Origin: Saxidomus purpurata | Lineage: Eukaryota; Mollusca; Bivalvia; Venerida; Veneridae | Length of the DNA stretch: 64,000 bases | NCBI GenBank assembly: GCA_022818135.1 | Contig: JAFMSR010000002.1 | Span: forward strand, 51,626,348-51,690,347 | Reading direction: 5' to 3' | Position numbers and translations under genes: made by a program | Notes under the pieces: model-generated | Database searches by the model: none | What the model saw: the letters and a program-made list of their open reading frames with translations, nothing else | Told to the model about the DNA's origin: nothing | Shown: positions 47,601-57,728 of the stretch, in pieces | How the letters are laid out: each line of letters opens with the position of its first letter | Position numbering within the stretch: position 1 is the first letter of the stretch

Positions 47601-50462
47601 TCCTGACCTGGAAATGAGCCTTTGTCCGCTGGTGTGTTGGGGAACATGCACTTATCGCTGGACTGCTGAAGCTAACAGTTATTGATCGCGTTTGACCAAT
47701 CTGACAAAGTTTTTGTGGAGATGAGTGTTTGTCTTACGAATCATTGTACAAGACAATTGTCCAAATATCTCCAAAAATGCCTATTAAAATTTCTAAACGT
47801 TTTTTCACTAATCTTAGAATAAACAACTGCTGGACCAATGGAAAAACAACGTAAGCACTGCCTGCACATATAACAACCCAGAACGAGCGGCAATATTCTC
47901 ATGTACATACAAGTAGACTTTCGTGACTACAAAACAATTTATACTCAACAGCATTAACTCCATCACATTTATTTTACAGATTCTGCAGCGAGAGGATAAA
48001 CGTTCTTGCTGCCAGAGGTGTTCTTGTGCGCCCGATTGTTACAAAGTTGCTAACTGCTGTCCAGATGTCACACTAAGCACACCGAGAGAGCCCGAGTACC
48101 CCTGTATTCGTATAGACCAGCTTTTAAACGATGAGAGACAGATAGTAAATTATAAAGATTACAGTCTGCAATATCGAGTTGTAAACAAGTGTCCGGATCA
48201 AAACAGCACTCAAACGTTTACTGCTTGTGAGAATCCGGTTAGTTTGCAGGATTACATACCCGTGTCGGATAAGATGTATGACAGGGTGTATAGAAATAGC
48301 CACTGCGCTATGTGTCATGGCGTTCAAGAGTACATAGTTTGGGATCTTACAACAGAATGTGCAGAAATAGAATCGGCATCATTTGAAACATTTAAAGAAA
48401 GGGATGAACACATCTTAAATAATTGTGCAATAATGGCCTTCCCTCCCGAATCTATAAAGACCGACGTGTCCCGATGTTACTTTGGTTTGCTTACTACAAT
48501 AGATTCGTGTAACATAACACGGGAATGGAATTTCTACGACCAAGGTATTGAGAATGCATGTCATACGGTAATGACGTCATATAACACTGTATATACATAC
48601 GTGAGGGACGACAAACGAAGCTTAAAGTTCAGAAACATTAACTGTTTCTTGTGCAATACACCTAAAGATTTCTACAAATCTTATACCTGCGAACTACCAG
48701 ATACTGAAACAATGAGGAGTGGATTTATTGGCTTCTCTGCTGTTCTTAACTTCTGGTCAGTGGATACTTCAGTAAAAGCTGACCAGTGCAGATCTGTGGA
48801 CATATGGGACCGCTTCGATGTGCGTATACTTTACAATTTCAATTTTTCATCTTGATTAAGACAAGCTCTTGAAAAAGAATATTTACAGTTTACAAAAAAT
48901 TATTTTATGTTTTTCGATTGTTTATCGATATACAACGGTGAATTATCAAAGAAAATCACTGTCCACACAGGGTAATTTATAGAAATATGTTACCCGGATT
49001 AATGTCAAAAAGTATACCGAGCATAATGAATGCCGGAAACCATATGACGATGACGTTTCCCGCGATTTTCAACATTTATTGAAATGAACTCAACAAAAGT
49101 AGAATTTGAGACATAAAATAAACAGAAAAATTGTTGGTATCAATGTCATATCACGATAATTTCACGCTGTGCCACTCGTGAAAATATCACTTCTGGTGCC
49201 CACTGAAATTATATCGTGATCTTACATCGAAACCAACAATTATCCTCTATTTATTTATTCTTGTAACTATAAAGTACAACTAATTTATATTATCATATAT
49301 TTTAATGTTAACTGTTTTGTAATTTTGAAATTTGCGACTGTATAGACGGATCTTAGAAGTTGGAAATATTTTTAACTGTTATCACAATGCTGTTAAATGC
49401 GATAATAACATATCATTCGAACTTAGGACTGTAATTGTTTTTATCTAACCATATAGGATCAAAGTTACAACGTTAGTGCGTATGAAAACTGCATTTTGGG
49501 TGGATGAGCTATTGAATCATTCACAGTGGCTGTTGTTTTCTGTTGTGTATTTATATATTTACATGTGTGTGGCTTCTCTTGCATTGAATTATTTTTTATG
49601 ACCATTTGAATGTTATATAACAACACTTCTTACTAAATGTTAAAATCGTATCATTTGTAGGCTGTCTGTAGACGTCTGCTGTGTCCAAAAGGGACTATTC
49701 CTGTTTACGGTTCTTGCAAAAACAGCTCACTTTATTCCGAAGGATTCCAGATAGGCTTGACCTTTGAACTAACGTCTGCAACAACAGTAGCTTTAACAAA
49801 TTTTCCTTCAATACTTCAAAACATTTTAGATCCATTTACTGACAATGTAACTGACATACTAGACCCAAATTACCGATGTGGACGTTGCCAGTCAACAATT
49901 TTTCGTTATCTCAACGAAACGAATGTTTACATTGAAGTACCTTTTTTTACAACGAAATACTGTTCTTATGTCTACCTTATTAGAAAAATACTAGACATTG
50001 TCTCAACACAGAAGCTAAAGTTCACAGCGAATTCTGTAGTCGGCCCATTGCATGTCATTCCGAAGGCAACCTTTAGGGAAATGCCTTATGAAACAAGACG
50101 TGTTTTTGACGGTACTACGGCACCAGGAAAGAAAGCTTGTTTCTCGGTAAGTTCAGCTAAACGAGGATAATATACAGCTATGTCCGCGTGTTGAGCTTCT
50201 GAAATACAAATGGGACATGTATAATCAAGGTCATAAACGACTTGTACAAAGTACCGCCGCAATAGATCTTGTGGAAAATACGGTCATAGTCTGCGTTGGT
50301 GATTACTTTCGTCGGCGCGAAGAATTAAGACAAGAAAATAACGGCCGTAAACAGTCAATGGGGAATAGAATGACTGTTATGAGTTTAAGTATTTTAGGCT
50401 ATGCTTCTACTTACTTGAACATATAATGCAAAAGTTGCCGTTGATACAAAATGTTTGTGCAG
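38022..50462 (+). CDS. Receptor ectodomain of mollusc family-B-like GPCR type; 3' part broken, 7TM not found
   Basis: Exon 1, 38022-38162: signal peptide MPSTHQFLLLWLSFSLV, then LCPSSVCNSTQRE, GTAAGG donor, phase 0. Exon 2, 47980-48819: a somatomedin-B-like knot (CCQRCSCAPDCYKVANCCPD), then CPD...IPVSD...YRNSHCAMCHG...VWDL. Exon 3, 49661-50462: CRRLLCPKGTIPVYGSCKNS, a juxtamembrane region (IQLCPRVELLKYKWD...VIVCVGDYF) and the start of a hydrophobic segment (MTVMSLSIL). This order matches the fast-evolving extracellular regions of mollusc secretin/adhesion-like receptors as I recall them; ligand unknown. TATAAAAG lies at 37999. Broken: the frame shifts near 50147-50153, and again inside the membrane segment near 50395-50424. 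No exon for the remaining helices is visible to 64 kb. It may be a pseudogene or may carry base-calling indels. The exon 1-2 link rests on phase and fit. Confidence 0.6.
38651..38697. repeat. (AAGT)n microsatellite
   Basis: Nearly twelve perfect AAGT units. Confidence 0.97.
39428..40240 (+). pseudogene. Mariner-family transposase pseudogene
   Basis: The frame opens MVGRRSAYAVEIRSYKNRC and continues past a TAA at 39549 into SFSTVIRWFKKFKCGL and ARYTARQIASVVGIS, the paired-helix DNA-binding domains of mariner. After AKCRH, an internal stretch is missing and the frame shifts. The catalytic domain resumes as TGDDTWVHFFEPK (first Asp), then after another shift MSVKKVMYAIFFTNQG...RLLHDNMSSHKA (second Asp). 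The C-terminus with the last catalytic Asp is replaced by the dispersed repeat at 40205. It has several stops and shifts, so it is dead. It lies in intron 1 of the receptor-like gene. Confidence 0.88.
40205..40790. repeat. Dispersed repeat, copy 1
   Basis: Related to 42770-43130 and 48893-49250. Shared blocks include CGGTGAATTAT, AAAAAGTATACCGAGC, CATATGACGATGACATCGTT, AACAGAAAAATTGTTGGTAT and TCACGATAATTTCAC. The 3' half can fold on itself (TATCACGATAATTTCAC against GTGAAATAATATCGTGATC). Probably a MITE-like element; class uncertain. Confidence 0.7.
41006..41115. repeat. 23-bp perfect inverted repeat with a 64-bp loop
   Basis: TATGGTTATTCTGTCAGTTT-CTT at 41006-41028 is inverted at 41093-41115. 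The loop contains three copies of CTTATTCAAAG. It sits just before the hAT insertion. Confidence 0.85.
41143..42435. mobile_element. Non-autonomous hAT-type transposon with perfect 8-bp target duplication
   Basis: The element runs from TAGGGATGGGAACGAATATT to GGTATTCGTCCCCATCCCTA, with inverted ends that continue into runs of CGAATATT. It is flanked on both sides by GTTTTAAT (41135-41142 and 42436-42443). An 8-bp duplication and short TAGGGATGGG ends are hAT hallmarks. The 1293-bp interior is AT-rich, contains a CCCCCGGGGG palindrome and encodes no transposase. Confidence 0.88.
42449..43135. repeat. Dispersed repeat, copy 2, with palindromic flank
   Basis: ATATTGACCTCGGCTATCGC / TTCGGTCAATAT (from 42456) is a palindromic module. 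After it come blocks shared with the copies at 40205 and 48893: GAGGATGATTGTTGGTTT, ACGATGACGTCGTTAAGATT, ATTGTTGATATC. The hAT element interrupts this neighbourhood. Confidence 0.6.
43136..46799. other. Intron 1 of the receptor-like gene, central part
   Basis: Several open frames of 85-115 codons (for example 44496-44810 minus, 45790-46134 minus) show no recognisable domain and I do not call them. Otherwise AT-rich, non-repetitive sequence. Confidence 0.4.
46800..46899. repeat. Perfect 47-bp palindrome with 6-bp spacer
   Basis: Arms 46800-46846 and 46853-46899 are exact reverse complements around TTACCT. The DNA or its transcript would form a very stable hairpin. Confidence 0.95.
46900..47979. 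other. Intron 1 of the receptor-like gene, 3' part
   Basis: No exon or element recognised before the exon 2 acceptor (TTATTTTACAG) at 47979. Confidence 0.4.
48893..49250. repeat. Dispersed repeat, copy 3
   Basis: Closely related to 40205-40790, but with a deletion between ACCATATGACGATGACG and TTTCCCGCGATTTTC. The end ACATCGAAACCAACAATTAT is shared. It lies in intron 2 of the receptor-like gene. Confidence 0.75.
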
Positions 50463-50673
50463 GTAAAGATACGGAATTAAAGGTTTAGGTACACGAGTAA
50501 ACAATCATAATGATATGGTTGTGGATGTAAACCATGGACATTGATTTTGGACTGCTAGATACATCTCACTTTTAGAATTGCATCTACAAATCTTAAAAAA
50601 GTTTACATTTAGCGTGAATGTAATAACACCAGTTTTGAGCGCAGCGTCAAGAGACTCGAGAAAATAGTATAAT

Positions 50674-50743
50674 GGATGGCGCGGTGCTCGAATGGTTAAC
50701 GCTCTCGACTTCCTATGCGGAGGTTCCCAGTTTGAATCCCGAC
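50674..50743 (+). repeat. tRNA-like sequence (SINE head or tRNA pseudogene)
   Basis: GCTCGAATGGTTAACGC resembles an A-box/D-arm and CAGTTTGAATCCCGA a B-box/T-arm, in the right spacing for a tRNA. A clean acceptor stem is not formed. It leads straight into the G/T block. Confidence 0.5.
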
Positions 50744-50754
50744 GGGGGGGGGGG

Positions 50755-50796
<42 letters not shown>

Positions 50797-50814
50797 TTTT
50801 TTTTTTTGGGGGGG

Positions 50815-50847
<33 letters not shown>

Positions 50848-50870
50848 GTTGGTTTTTTTTTTTTTTGGGG

Positions 50871-50924
<54 letters not shown>

Positions 50925-50999
50925 GGTTTTTTGGGTTTTTTTTTTTTTTTTGGGGGGAAAAATTTGGGGGGGGGGGGAAATAAAAAAAAAAAAAAAAAA
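50744..50999. repeat. 256-bp low-complexity G/T block (suspected assembly artefact)
   Basis: About 210 bp contain only runs of T broken by runs of G, followed by A/G runs and an A tract. Long poly-Phe and poly-Lys reading frames across it are meaningless. Confidence 0.9.
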
Positions 51000-51392
51000 T
51001 AGTACATATCCAGAAACAATCGATTGAAACGAGTTGTATATGCATATATGTCTCGCAATCTTTGTATACATGTATTTGAGAGAACGTTACACACCTTGTT
51101 ACATTAGACAGGGAATCTGCATTTACCAATATATCTGAAAATGTACGAATTGCCTGCTTTCATAATTATACTTATTCGTAAAAAGTGTCGTACATTTAGC
51201 ATAGATTGTAAAGTACTAAGGATTGTAAATAATATTTAATACATTTGTACTTTAAAGTGTGTATTAGTGTTTAGATTTTTACTAAAATTCCTTTGACGAA
51301 GTGATACATGTACAGAATGCTATATCTTTGCAGATATAAAAATAGATTTGATTTAACAGAACTTAAGGTGTTCAGGATAGAAATCATCCTTA
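51000..51392. other. Non-coding flank
   Basis: AT-rich sequence, nothing recognised. Confidence 0.4.
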
Positions 51393-51765
51393 TCTTAAAG
51401 CTGCTCGTTCACAGTTTTCTGTGAAAAAATATTTTCTCCAAAATGATATCCTAAAACATAAAATGTCGAAGTAATGGCTAGAATAAACAACTCAAGTAAA
51501 AAGCTAGGTAGCAATTTGCAAAAATCTGTTGAAAAGGTTTGACGACACCGCTACACCGCTACACTATATGTTTATATTGTAACTTCAAAACGTTTGTATT
51601 GCTTTATAATAATGGTAGCATACAATTTCATAAATACAGAAATACTTTACAGGAATTTACTGGACCCTTTTTATTTGATGATTCATTCTAAGATATGTTA
51701 ATTTCAGAAAGTTCAAAGAACCTTTTTTTCCACCAAAATCTAAGCGCGAGCAGCTTTAAATTAAT
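51393..51765 (-). pseudogene. Orphan copy of the TLR 3' flank (relic of a duplicated TLR gene)
   Basis: Matches 30370-30700 in the same orientation. Shared blocks include CAAAATGATAT...AAAACATAAAATGT, GCTACACTATATG, CAGGAATTTA and CCAAAAATCTAA. Similarity stops about where the TLR stop codon begins. No TLR coding sequence is seen beside it, so only the 3' UTR of a paralogue seems to remain. Confidence 0.6.
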
Positions 51766-51791
51766 CTTAGTGAAACTGTATGAAGGAGGAA

Positions 51792-51866
51792 GGGGCCGTG
51801 GTGTAGGGTTAGAACGTCAGGCCCGAAGGTCATGGGTTCAAATCCCAGGAGCGGCAACCCCTTTTT
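51792..51866 (+). repeat. tRNA-like sequence with Pol III terminator
   Basis: GTGGTGTAGGGTTAGAACG (A-box region), a TGGGTTCAAATCCCA T-arm (B box) and a TTTTT stop signal are present. The acceptor stem (GGGGCCG against CGGCAACCCC) has a bulge and the anticodon arm is poor. A SINE head or tRNA pseudogene is likelier than a working tRNA. Confidence 0.5.
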
Positions 51867-53197
51867 ACGACGAGTTATCACCGAGCATGTGGATCTGATA
51901 TATATATCTTCTTACATGCAGTCAAAGCGATGTTAAAGTAGGTAATGATTATGTTTATTGCAAGTCGCTTCATTTAGGACTGCTAATGGAAAATATTTAT
52001 GTAAGTGAAGTAGTGAATAGCTCTTTGCACAAATTAAGAAATAAGTGAACATTTTTTTATTGCACACCAGCTTCGGTCAAACGGGAATGTAAATGAGGAA
52101 GTGGATAGTTCTTTGCACACATATTTTGAAATGAATGAAAATCGCCTACGAAAGTAAGATAAAGAATGGGTTTACATCATTCTTCAATGTGTAGCTTTTA
52201 ATACAATTAGTATTTATCAGTAGTTTACAATATATTCACTCGATTGCTGAGTGTAGCGTGAATGGTTGCATACTTTGTATATACATGGATTTACTAACCA
52301 TTACACCAGTTTTTGATGTTTACTGAATTTGCTTCGTCTTGATGCTAGGCATCAACATTTGATTTGTCTCATCTGTTACATTTTCTTTTTTAACAAGAAA
52401 TTTGAGTGTTGGTATCATCAATTATAGTCACTGCGTTTTAAAATTATAAATTTCTTGAAGATAAAGTGAATCTGCCGAGTTTTTTGGACGTATCTCAACC
52501 CGAGGGTGGGATTTCCTTATCCACAACTCAATGGACATGGTAGATTTATTTTCTCACCGTTTGAATCGCATTTTCTCACAAGTAAGAAAAAATAAGTGTA
52601 AATACAGGATGGGGATGAAAAAATGAAAATCAACTTTTTCTCGAATTTTACTTCAAAACTGCTATAGATGGATAGAAAATGATCTAACTAAGAAAATGAA
52701 TACCAACAACCCTATGTTTATTTCAAAAATAACAATTTTACAGTCATTTTTCGATTTTTATGTCTGCTTACAATTAACGTAAAAATAGTCCGGCAGCGAT
52801 GTGAGATAAGCGATGTGAGATAAGTTTATCTCACATGGGTAAATGAGCGGAAATGTGTATCCCATAGGTGAGAAAAAAGTTGTAAAATGTGGAACATTTT
52901 TGCTCATGTTACAAAAAGGTCATCCTCATGCATCAGTGGTTTGCCAACCTTTCAGACATGAATTATGTAACGAATGCTCTGGACGTACGAGAATGCAAAA
53001 AGGTAGGAGGTGAAAAAAAATGAATTGGGGCTTGCCAATAACTTATCAAGTTAAGACACTGTTCTAAGACCTGCTGTGATACGTTTGTATCACAGTTTTC
53101 TTGTTCGACGTAGTCGTATACTTTTGATTTGAACTTCCGTTGGTATGGACGCGTTGCTAACCAACTTCGTTATAATGTGACCAATCAGAATCTGCAA
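51867..53197. other. Non-coding sequence
   Basis: AT-rich, no gene or element recognised. No exon for transmembrane helices of the upstream receptor-like gene could be found here. Confidence 0.4.
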
Positions 53198-53491
53198 ATT
53201 ATTGGCTAGCGTTTCGGTACCGGAATAAGCAGTGTACTGCCCGGGAGCCTTCTGAAACACAAAATGTGTATATTTTTTTATATTATAGTTATTTATAATA
53301 AATCATGTTGCAAAAAAAGAAAAAAACAGAACACGTTATGTCAAGGTTTCTGGACAGTACGAAGATCAACTTTTGTATTCAACGAGGTGTTGTCCGGGGC
53401 CGGACATCTAGCGTCATTGATTATTGGCTAGCGTTTCGGTACCGGAATAAGCAGTGTACTGCCCGGGAGCCTTCTGAAACACAAAATGTGT
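53198..53491. repeat. Perfect 72-bp direct repeat, 222 bp apart
   Basis: 53198-53269 and 53420-53491 are identical (ATTATTGGCTAGCGTTTCGG to ACACAAAATGTGT). The intervening sequence is unrelated, which fits a recent local duplication or the ends of a small element. Confidence 0.92.
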
Positions 53492-55608
53492 TTATTACGT
53501 CACCTACGTCGACCATTTTTTTTAAAGATATTACTTGTTTATAATTACTTTTATAATAGTTATAACTATGTGGACGTCAATTTCTTTTTGCGATTATGAT
53601 TTCATTAGGTCATTTCATTAGAATTCATGAGAGAATATTTGTATTTGTGTATCTGTAATATTTGCATAACTGATACTAAGAAAGCCTTACCACTAAATGT
53701 ATTCATTGTATATAGTTGCATATGTTCTATGACAACTTCTTAAACTATATTGTACCGTGTATGTTTTTGTACATTTTAAATGACCTGCGCATATCGCGCT
53801 CAGGGTGACGTATTAGGATCAATTGATGTTTATAATTAGTTTATTGGCGCCGCCGATGACGGTGGCGGCCTATTATGGAATAGTTTTTCCGGAAGTACAT
53901 GGTAGGAGCGGTTATTAGAATGCGAAGAAAAATGGTTTTAACTGTATGCTAAAATAATACGAAATAGTTTACTTACTAGAACAGCCGAATTTCTGAAGCA
54001 ATCAGAATCAAACTTAAATATGAAGCTAAAAAACTACTGTAAATCGGACTATTTTCGCGTGACGAAAATTTCGCGATTTGTGACCAGACAGACTTATTCC
54101 ATAATTTTTAATTCGCGAAAGGGGCATTTTCTAATAGTAAATTTATGAGAAATGAATCTTTCGCGAGATTTTAAATTAGCGAAGTGAGAAATTCTTAAAA
54201 ATAGCGAAATTTTAATCATCACGAATATTACTAAATTTACAGAATACTTTTACAAGATATCTATCAAGTTTGATGTTAATGGGATTTATAGAGTTATTGC
54301 CCCTGATAGAGAAAACATTTGCCATATAGTTGACCTTGTTAACACTGTGTACATTATTTGAACAATCATTACCATGATTGTATAAAATGCGTTTTGCAAG
54401 ATTTCGATCCACTTCGATTGTGGGTTAGATCGAACAAATACTAATCGTACAGAATTACTTCCCCTGATGTGTAAACATTTGCTACATTTGACATTGTTTT
54501 GAACTCTGGAATGTAGTTTTTCAGAGCCACATTACCTGACCCTGGATTAAATGCGACGTATATGGCTACAAGTTCACAATCGCGTTTAATTATATATGGG
54601 TAAGATAGGACCAATGCTTTTAGAATTAGGGGCTTTTGATTAACAAAAATTCAATATTTGACCTTCCAGGCGACGTCGGATATTTACGAGAGAACGGCTT
54701 CTCTCCCTGAGTTCAAATAGATACTCACTCGAGATTTGACACTTAAGCGAAATCAGATTCTTAGAATATGGCTTATATTCACGCATGCTCAGATACTTAC
54801 GCAATATTTGATCTTACAAGAGATCGGATAGTCCCTACGGTGAAGTCAGATTCTTAGGATAGGTCTGATATTCACATACGGTCAGATACTAACGCAATGT
54901 CTGATACTCACTTGAGATCGAATAGTCATGCGACGGCAGATGACGAAAAGTAGTCGTGTGATCATGGTGTTTCAATTTGCCTGGACATTTTACCGCCTTC
55001 CGGCTCTTATTGACGCCTCCGGACTAAAATTTTCATATAGACTCACAACGTTTACGTTAACAATTTGTTTCATCTTGCCATTTGTCATGTAAAATTAAAT
55101 AAAACCGTGGCCTTTTCCCATATATAGCTGTCTTTGTTCCCCTGGCGTGGCAGTTACTACCATCGAGGTGTGGCAGTTGTTGTGGGTCAGTGTTTGCTAT
55201 CAGTTTCATTTTGCTACTTTAGCAATGGTCATACCTTACAGAGTCTATTGATAAAATAAAACGTTTATTACTCAAAAAATTGCGACATAAAGCTAAAACC
55301 ATTACAAACATAATTTTATCTACTGACACAGTAAGTGTTCTAACCTTCAAAAAGTACAGTCATTTAGATTATGAATCAATATGCATTAAAATAACGTGTA
55401 CATTTCCGTTTCATCATTTGACAATTAATAGCACAATTACGGTAATTCAGGACTGTGCAAACATTTCACGTCGGGGGACAATTTCTCTAGACAAGCCTTA
55501 TTGAAGTCACAAAAGTAATTTCTGTTACACAATAACAATGATGTAGAGCAACATTTTTCCTTTATTTGGTGTACATGTAGCTTCTTATATTTTTTCTTAA
55601 AATATGCG
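53492..55608. other. Non-coding sequence
   Basis: No gene recognised. Repeated TCGCGAAA/GCGAAATT-type words at 54050-54210 and several short GATAC/GATCG words at 54700-54930 give a mildly repetitive look. Confidence 0.4.
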
Positions 55609-56559
55609 ACAATGCTGTTTGATCTTCTCAAAGGATTCTGGCAGATTCCACTTTCTGAAAGAGCTAAGGAGATCTCTGCCTTTGTTACATCTGATGGCCT
55701 ATATCAGTACAAGGTTATAACATTTGGATTGAAAAACTCGCCGGCTTATAAACATGGTACTCGCGGGTCTACATGGTTATGATGCCTACATAGACGTTGC
55801 CATTATCCACACGGACGAGTGGGATGATCATCTACGGATAATCCGAGAAGTTTTTGATCGGCTAACAAGTGCCAAACTGACAATTAATCTTGCAATTTTG
55901 TCATGCTACTTTGACATTTCTTGGTCAAATTGTCAAGTTAAACCTATAGATGCTAAGGTCATATCTATATCTGAATTCCCTTTGCCTATTTGTAGAAGAC
56001 AACTGATGCGTTTTCTTAGTATGGCTGGTTATTATAGAAAATTTTGCCGTAACTTTTCTGAAATTACAGAACCTTAACAAATTGACTAAAGAAACGAACA
56101 AAATTTGTTTGGAACAACATATGTCAAAATGCATTTAATACAGTGAAAGTCATACTTATGAACACACCAGTTCTCCTAGCACCAGACTTTGACAAACCTT
56201 TCAAATTGGCAGTGGATGCTAGTGACATTGGTACAGGAGCTGTACTATTGCAAGAGGACAACAATGGAGTTGAACATCCAGTTTGTTATTTTTCTAGAAA
56301 GTTTAACAAACATCAGATAAACTATTCAACAATAGAAAAAGAGTGGCTTGCACTTATTCTTGCAATTCAGCACTACGAAGTGACACCCATTGTTGTCTTC
56401 AGTGACCATAATCCCCTCAGTTTCCTACACAAACTCAAAAACAAAAATCAAACAGTGCTGAGGTGTAGTTTATTGTTGCAAGCGTACTGAAAGAGTATTG
56501 AAATAAAACATATAAAAGGGAAAGACAATGTGATTTCCGATGCTCTTTCCCGTGTTTGA
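55609..56559 (+). pseudogene. Ty3-type LTR retrotransposon fragment: reverse transcriptase and RNase H
   Basis: Starts inside RT at LFDLLKGFWQIPLSERAKEI, with TSDGLYQYKVITFG, then a break. It resumes as YIDVAIIHTDEWDDHL, where the second catalytic Asp is missing, and runs on to MRFLSMAGYYRKFCRNFSEI, a stop and a frame change. Then come the RNase H block (LLAPDFDKPFKLAVDASDIG, STIEKEWLALILAIQHYE, VFSDHNPLSFLH), another shift, and the terminal GKDNVISDALSRV followed by TGA. gag, protease and integrase are not seen. It is dead. The stop right after RNase H suggests an element whose integrase lies upstream of RT (Gmr1-like order). Confidence 0.88.
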
Positions 56560-57728
56560 ATGTTGTTGTTTTTTTATCAGCAGAAAGAGCATTGTACATA
56601 TTAGTGCTATGGTTTTTGTTTGAAAATATGCATTGCCAATTGTTGATTATTTGTCGTTCTTTTAGTGTTGGCTAATATTTAGCTGTTTAAATTTTGTACA
56701 TGCTGATGTGTTATTGTAATTGTAATATTTTCCCTACAGACATTGTAATAGTATTGACTAAGGAATAAAATATTGCATATTTACTCTGTGAAGATTCTGG
56801 AGTATTCTCTGGATATCATTAAGTGACAACATCTTTGTGGACTATTGAATTTTAGTGTGTGAGATTTAATTTCAAAGTGCTGAGGAACATTCAACGTACG
56901 GACTTTTATACTTTTAAAAGGACACTCAACAGGATCAGAATAATTTAGGATATTTGGAACTGTGAATTAGGTATTTAGATTTTATCTCAACTTTGTAATT
57001 TTTCTTTGCAACTTCAGTATATACATATACACATATATACAATATATCCTAATATAAGGAAGGTATCAATAGAACACGACTAGGTATCAATCATAATACC
57101 GTACCTAGGACAGACATGCATCTCGTCAGGTTGAATAAAGGTGCTTTCATTTTTTGAAATCGGGATAGCACACAAAACGACCACCATCATTGATACCAAA
57201 TCTACTAAGATATGTGTCAATGCGCGGCTACAAAGTTAGTGAAGCGTCATGACTTCCTGGGCAAGACATGAGACTAGACAAGTGTCGTGTTCGGAAGCAC
57301 TGAAGTCAGCTGCTGGTAATAAATGATTTTAGCCAACCGGGTAATTTCCACCATAGCTTGGAGCCTATGTGATAAGCACCACAATGTATGACCAGTAGTT
57401 CTGGGGCGGATAGAATTAAAGTCTGTTCAATTCACATAATTAGATCATGAAATTTCTTACCGTTTTGGAAGTTCCAGAAAATGGAGGTACTAAATGGTTT
57501 GAGACTAGGTCCAGGACCGTCGGGTCACTGAACAAACAGTTGGTATGCCCCTCTTACAATCCTGAAACTATACAATCTTAGCTCGAAAGTGTTTGTAACA
57601 AACTGGTCATTATTATAAAGTGTATAGGCAAAATAACACTAATGTTTACACAAACACTAAAAGTTCTTACGTAAAGGATAATAATGAACATATATATGAA
57701 GAAGTAAACTACCATAATTTTCCGATAG
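56560..57728. other. Retroelement flank between the Ty3 and Penelope-like relics
   Basis: AT-rich and non-coding. The first part may be the 3' UTR/LTR of the Ty3 fragment, and the last part (from about 57060) the 5' region of the Penelope-like element. Borders are not visible. Confidence 0.4.

Noticed and set aside
50147..50177. 31-bp micro-intron in the receptor-like exon 3
   Set aside because: GTAAGT...ATACAG would restore the frame, but 31 bp is too short for a normal metazoan intron. A one-base indel also fits.
50505..51129. Reading frames of 103-188 codons made of poly-Lys or poly-Phe
   Set aside because: They are translations of the G/T low-complexity block.
51792..51866. Functional tRNA gene
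   Set aside because: A and B boxes and a T run are present, but the acceptor stem is bulged and the anticodon arm does not pair well.
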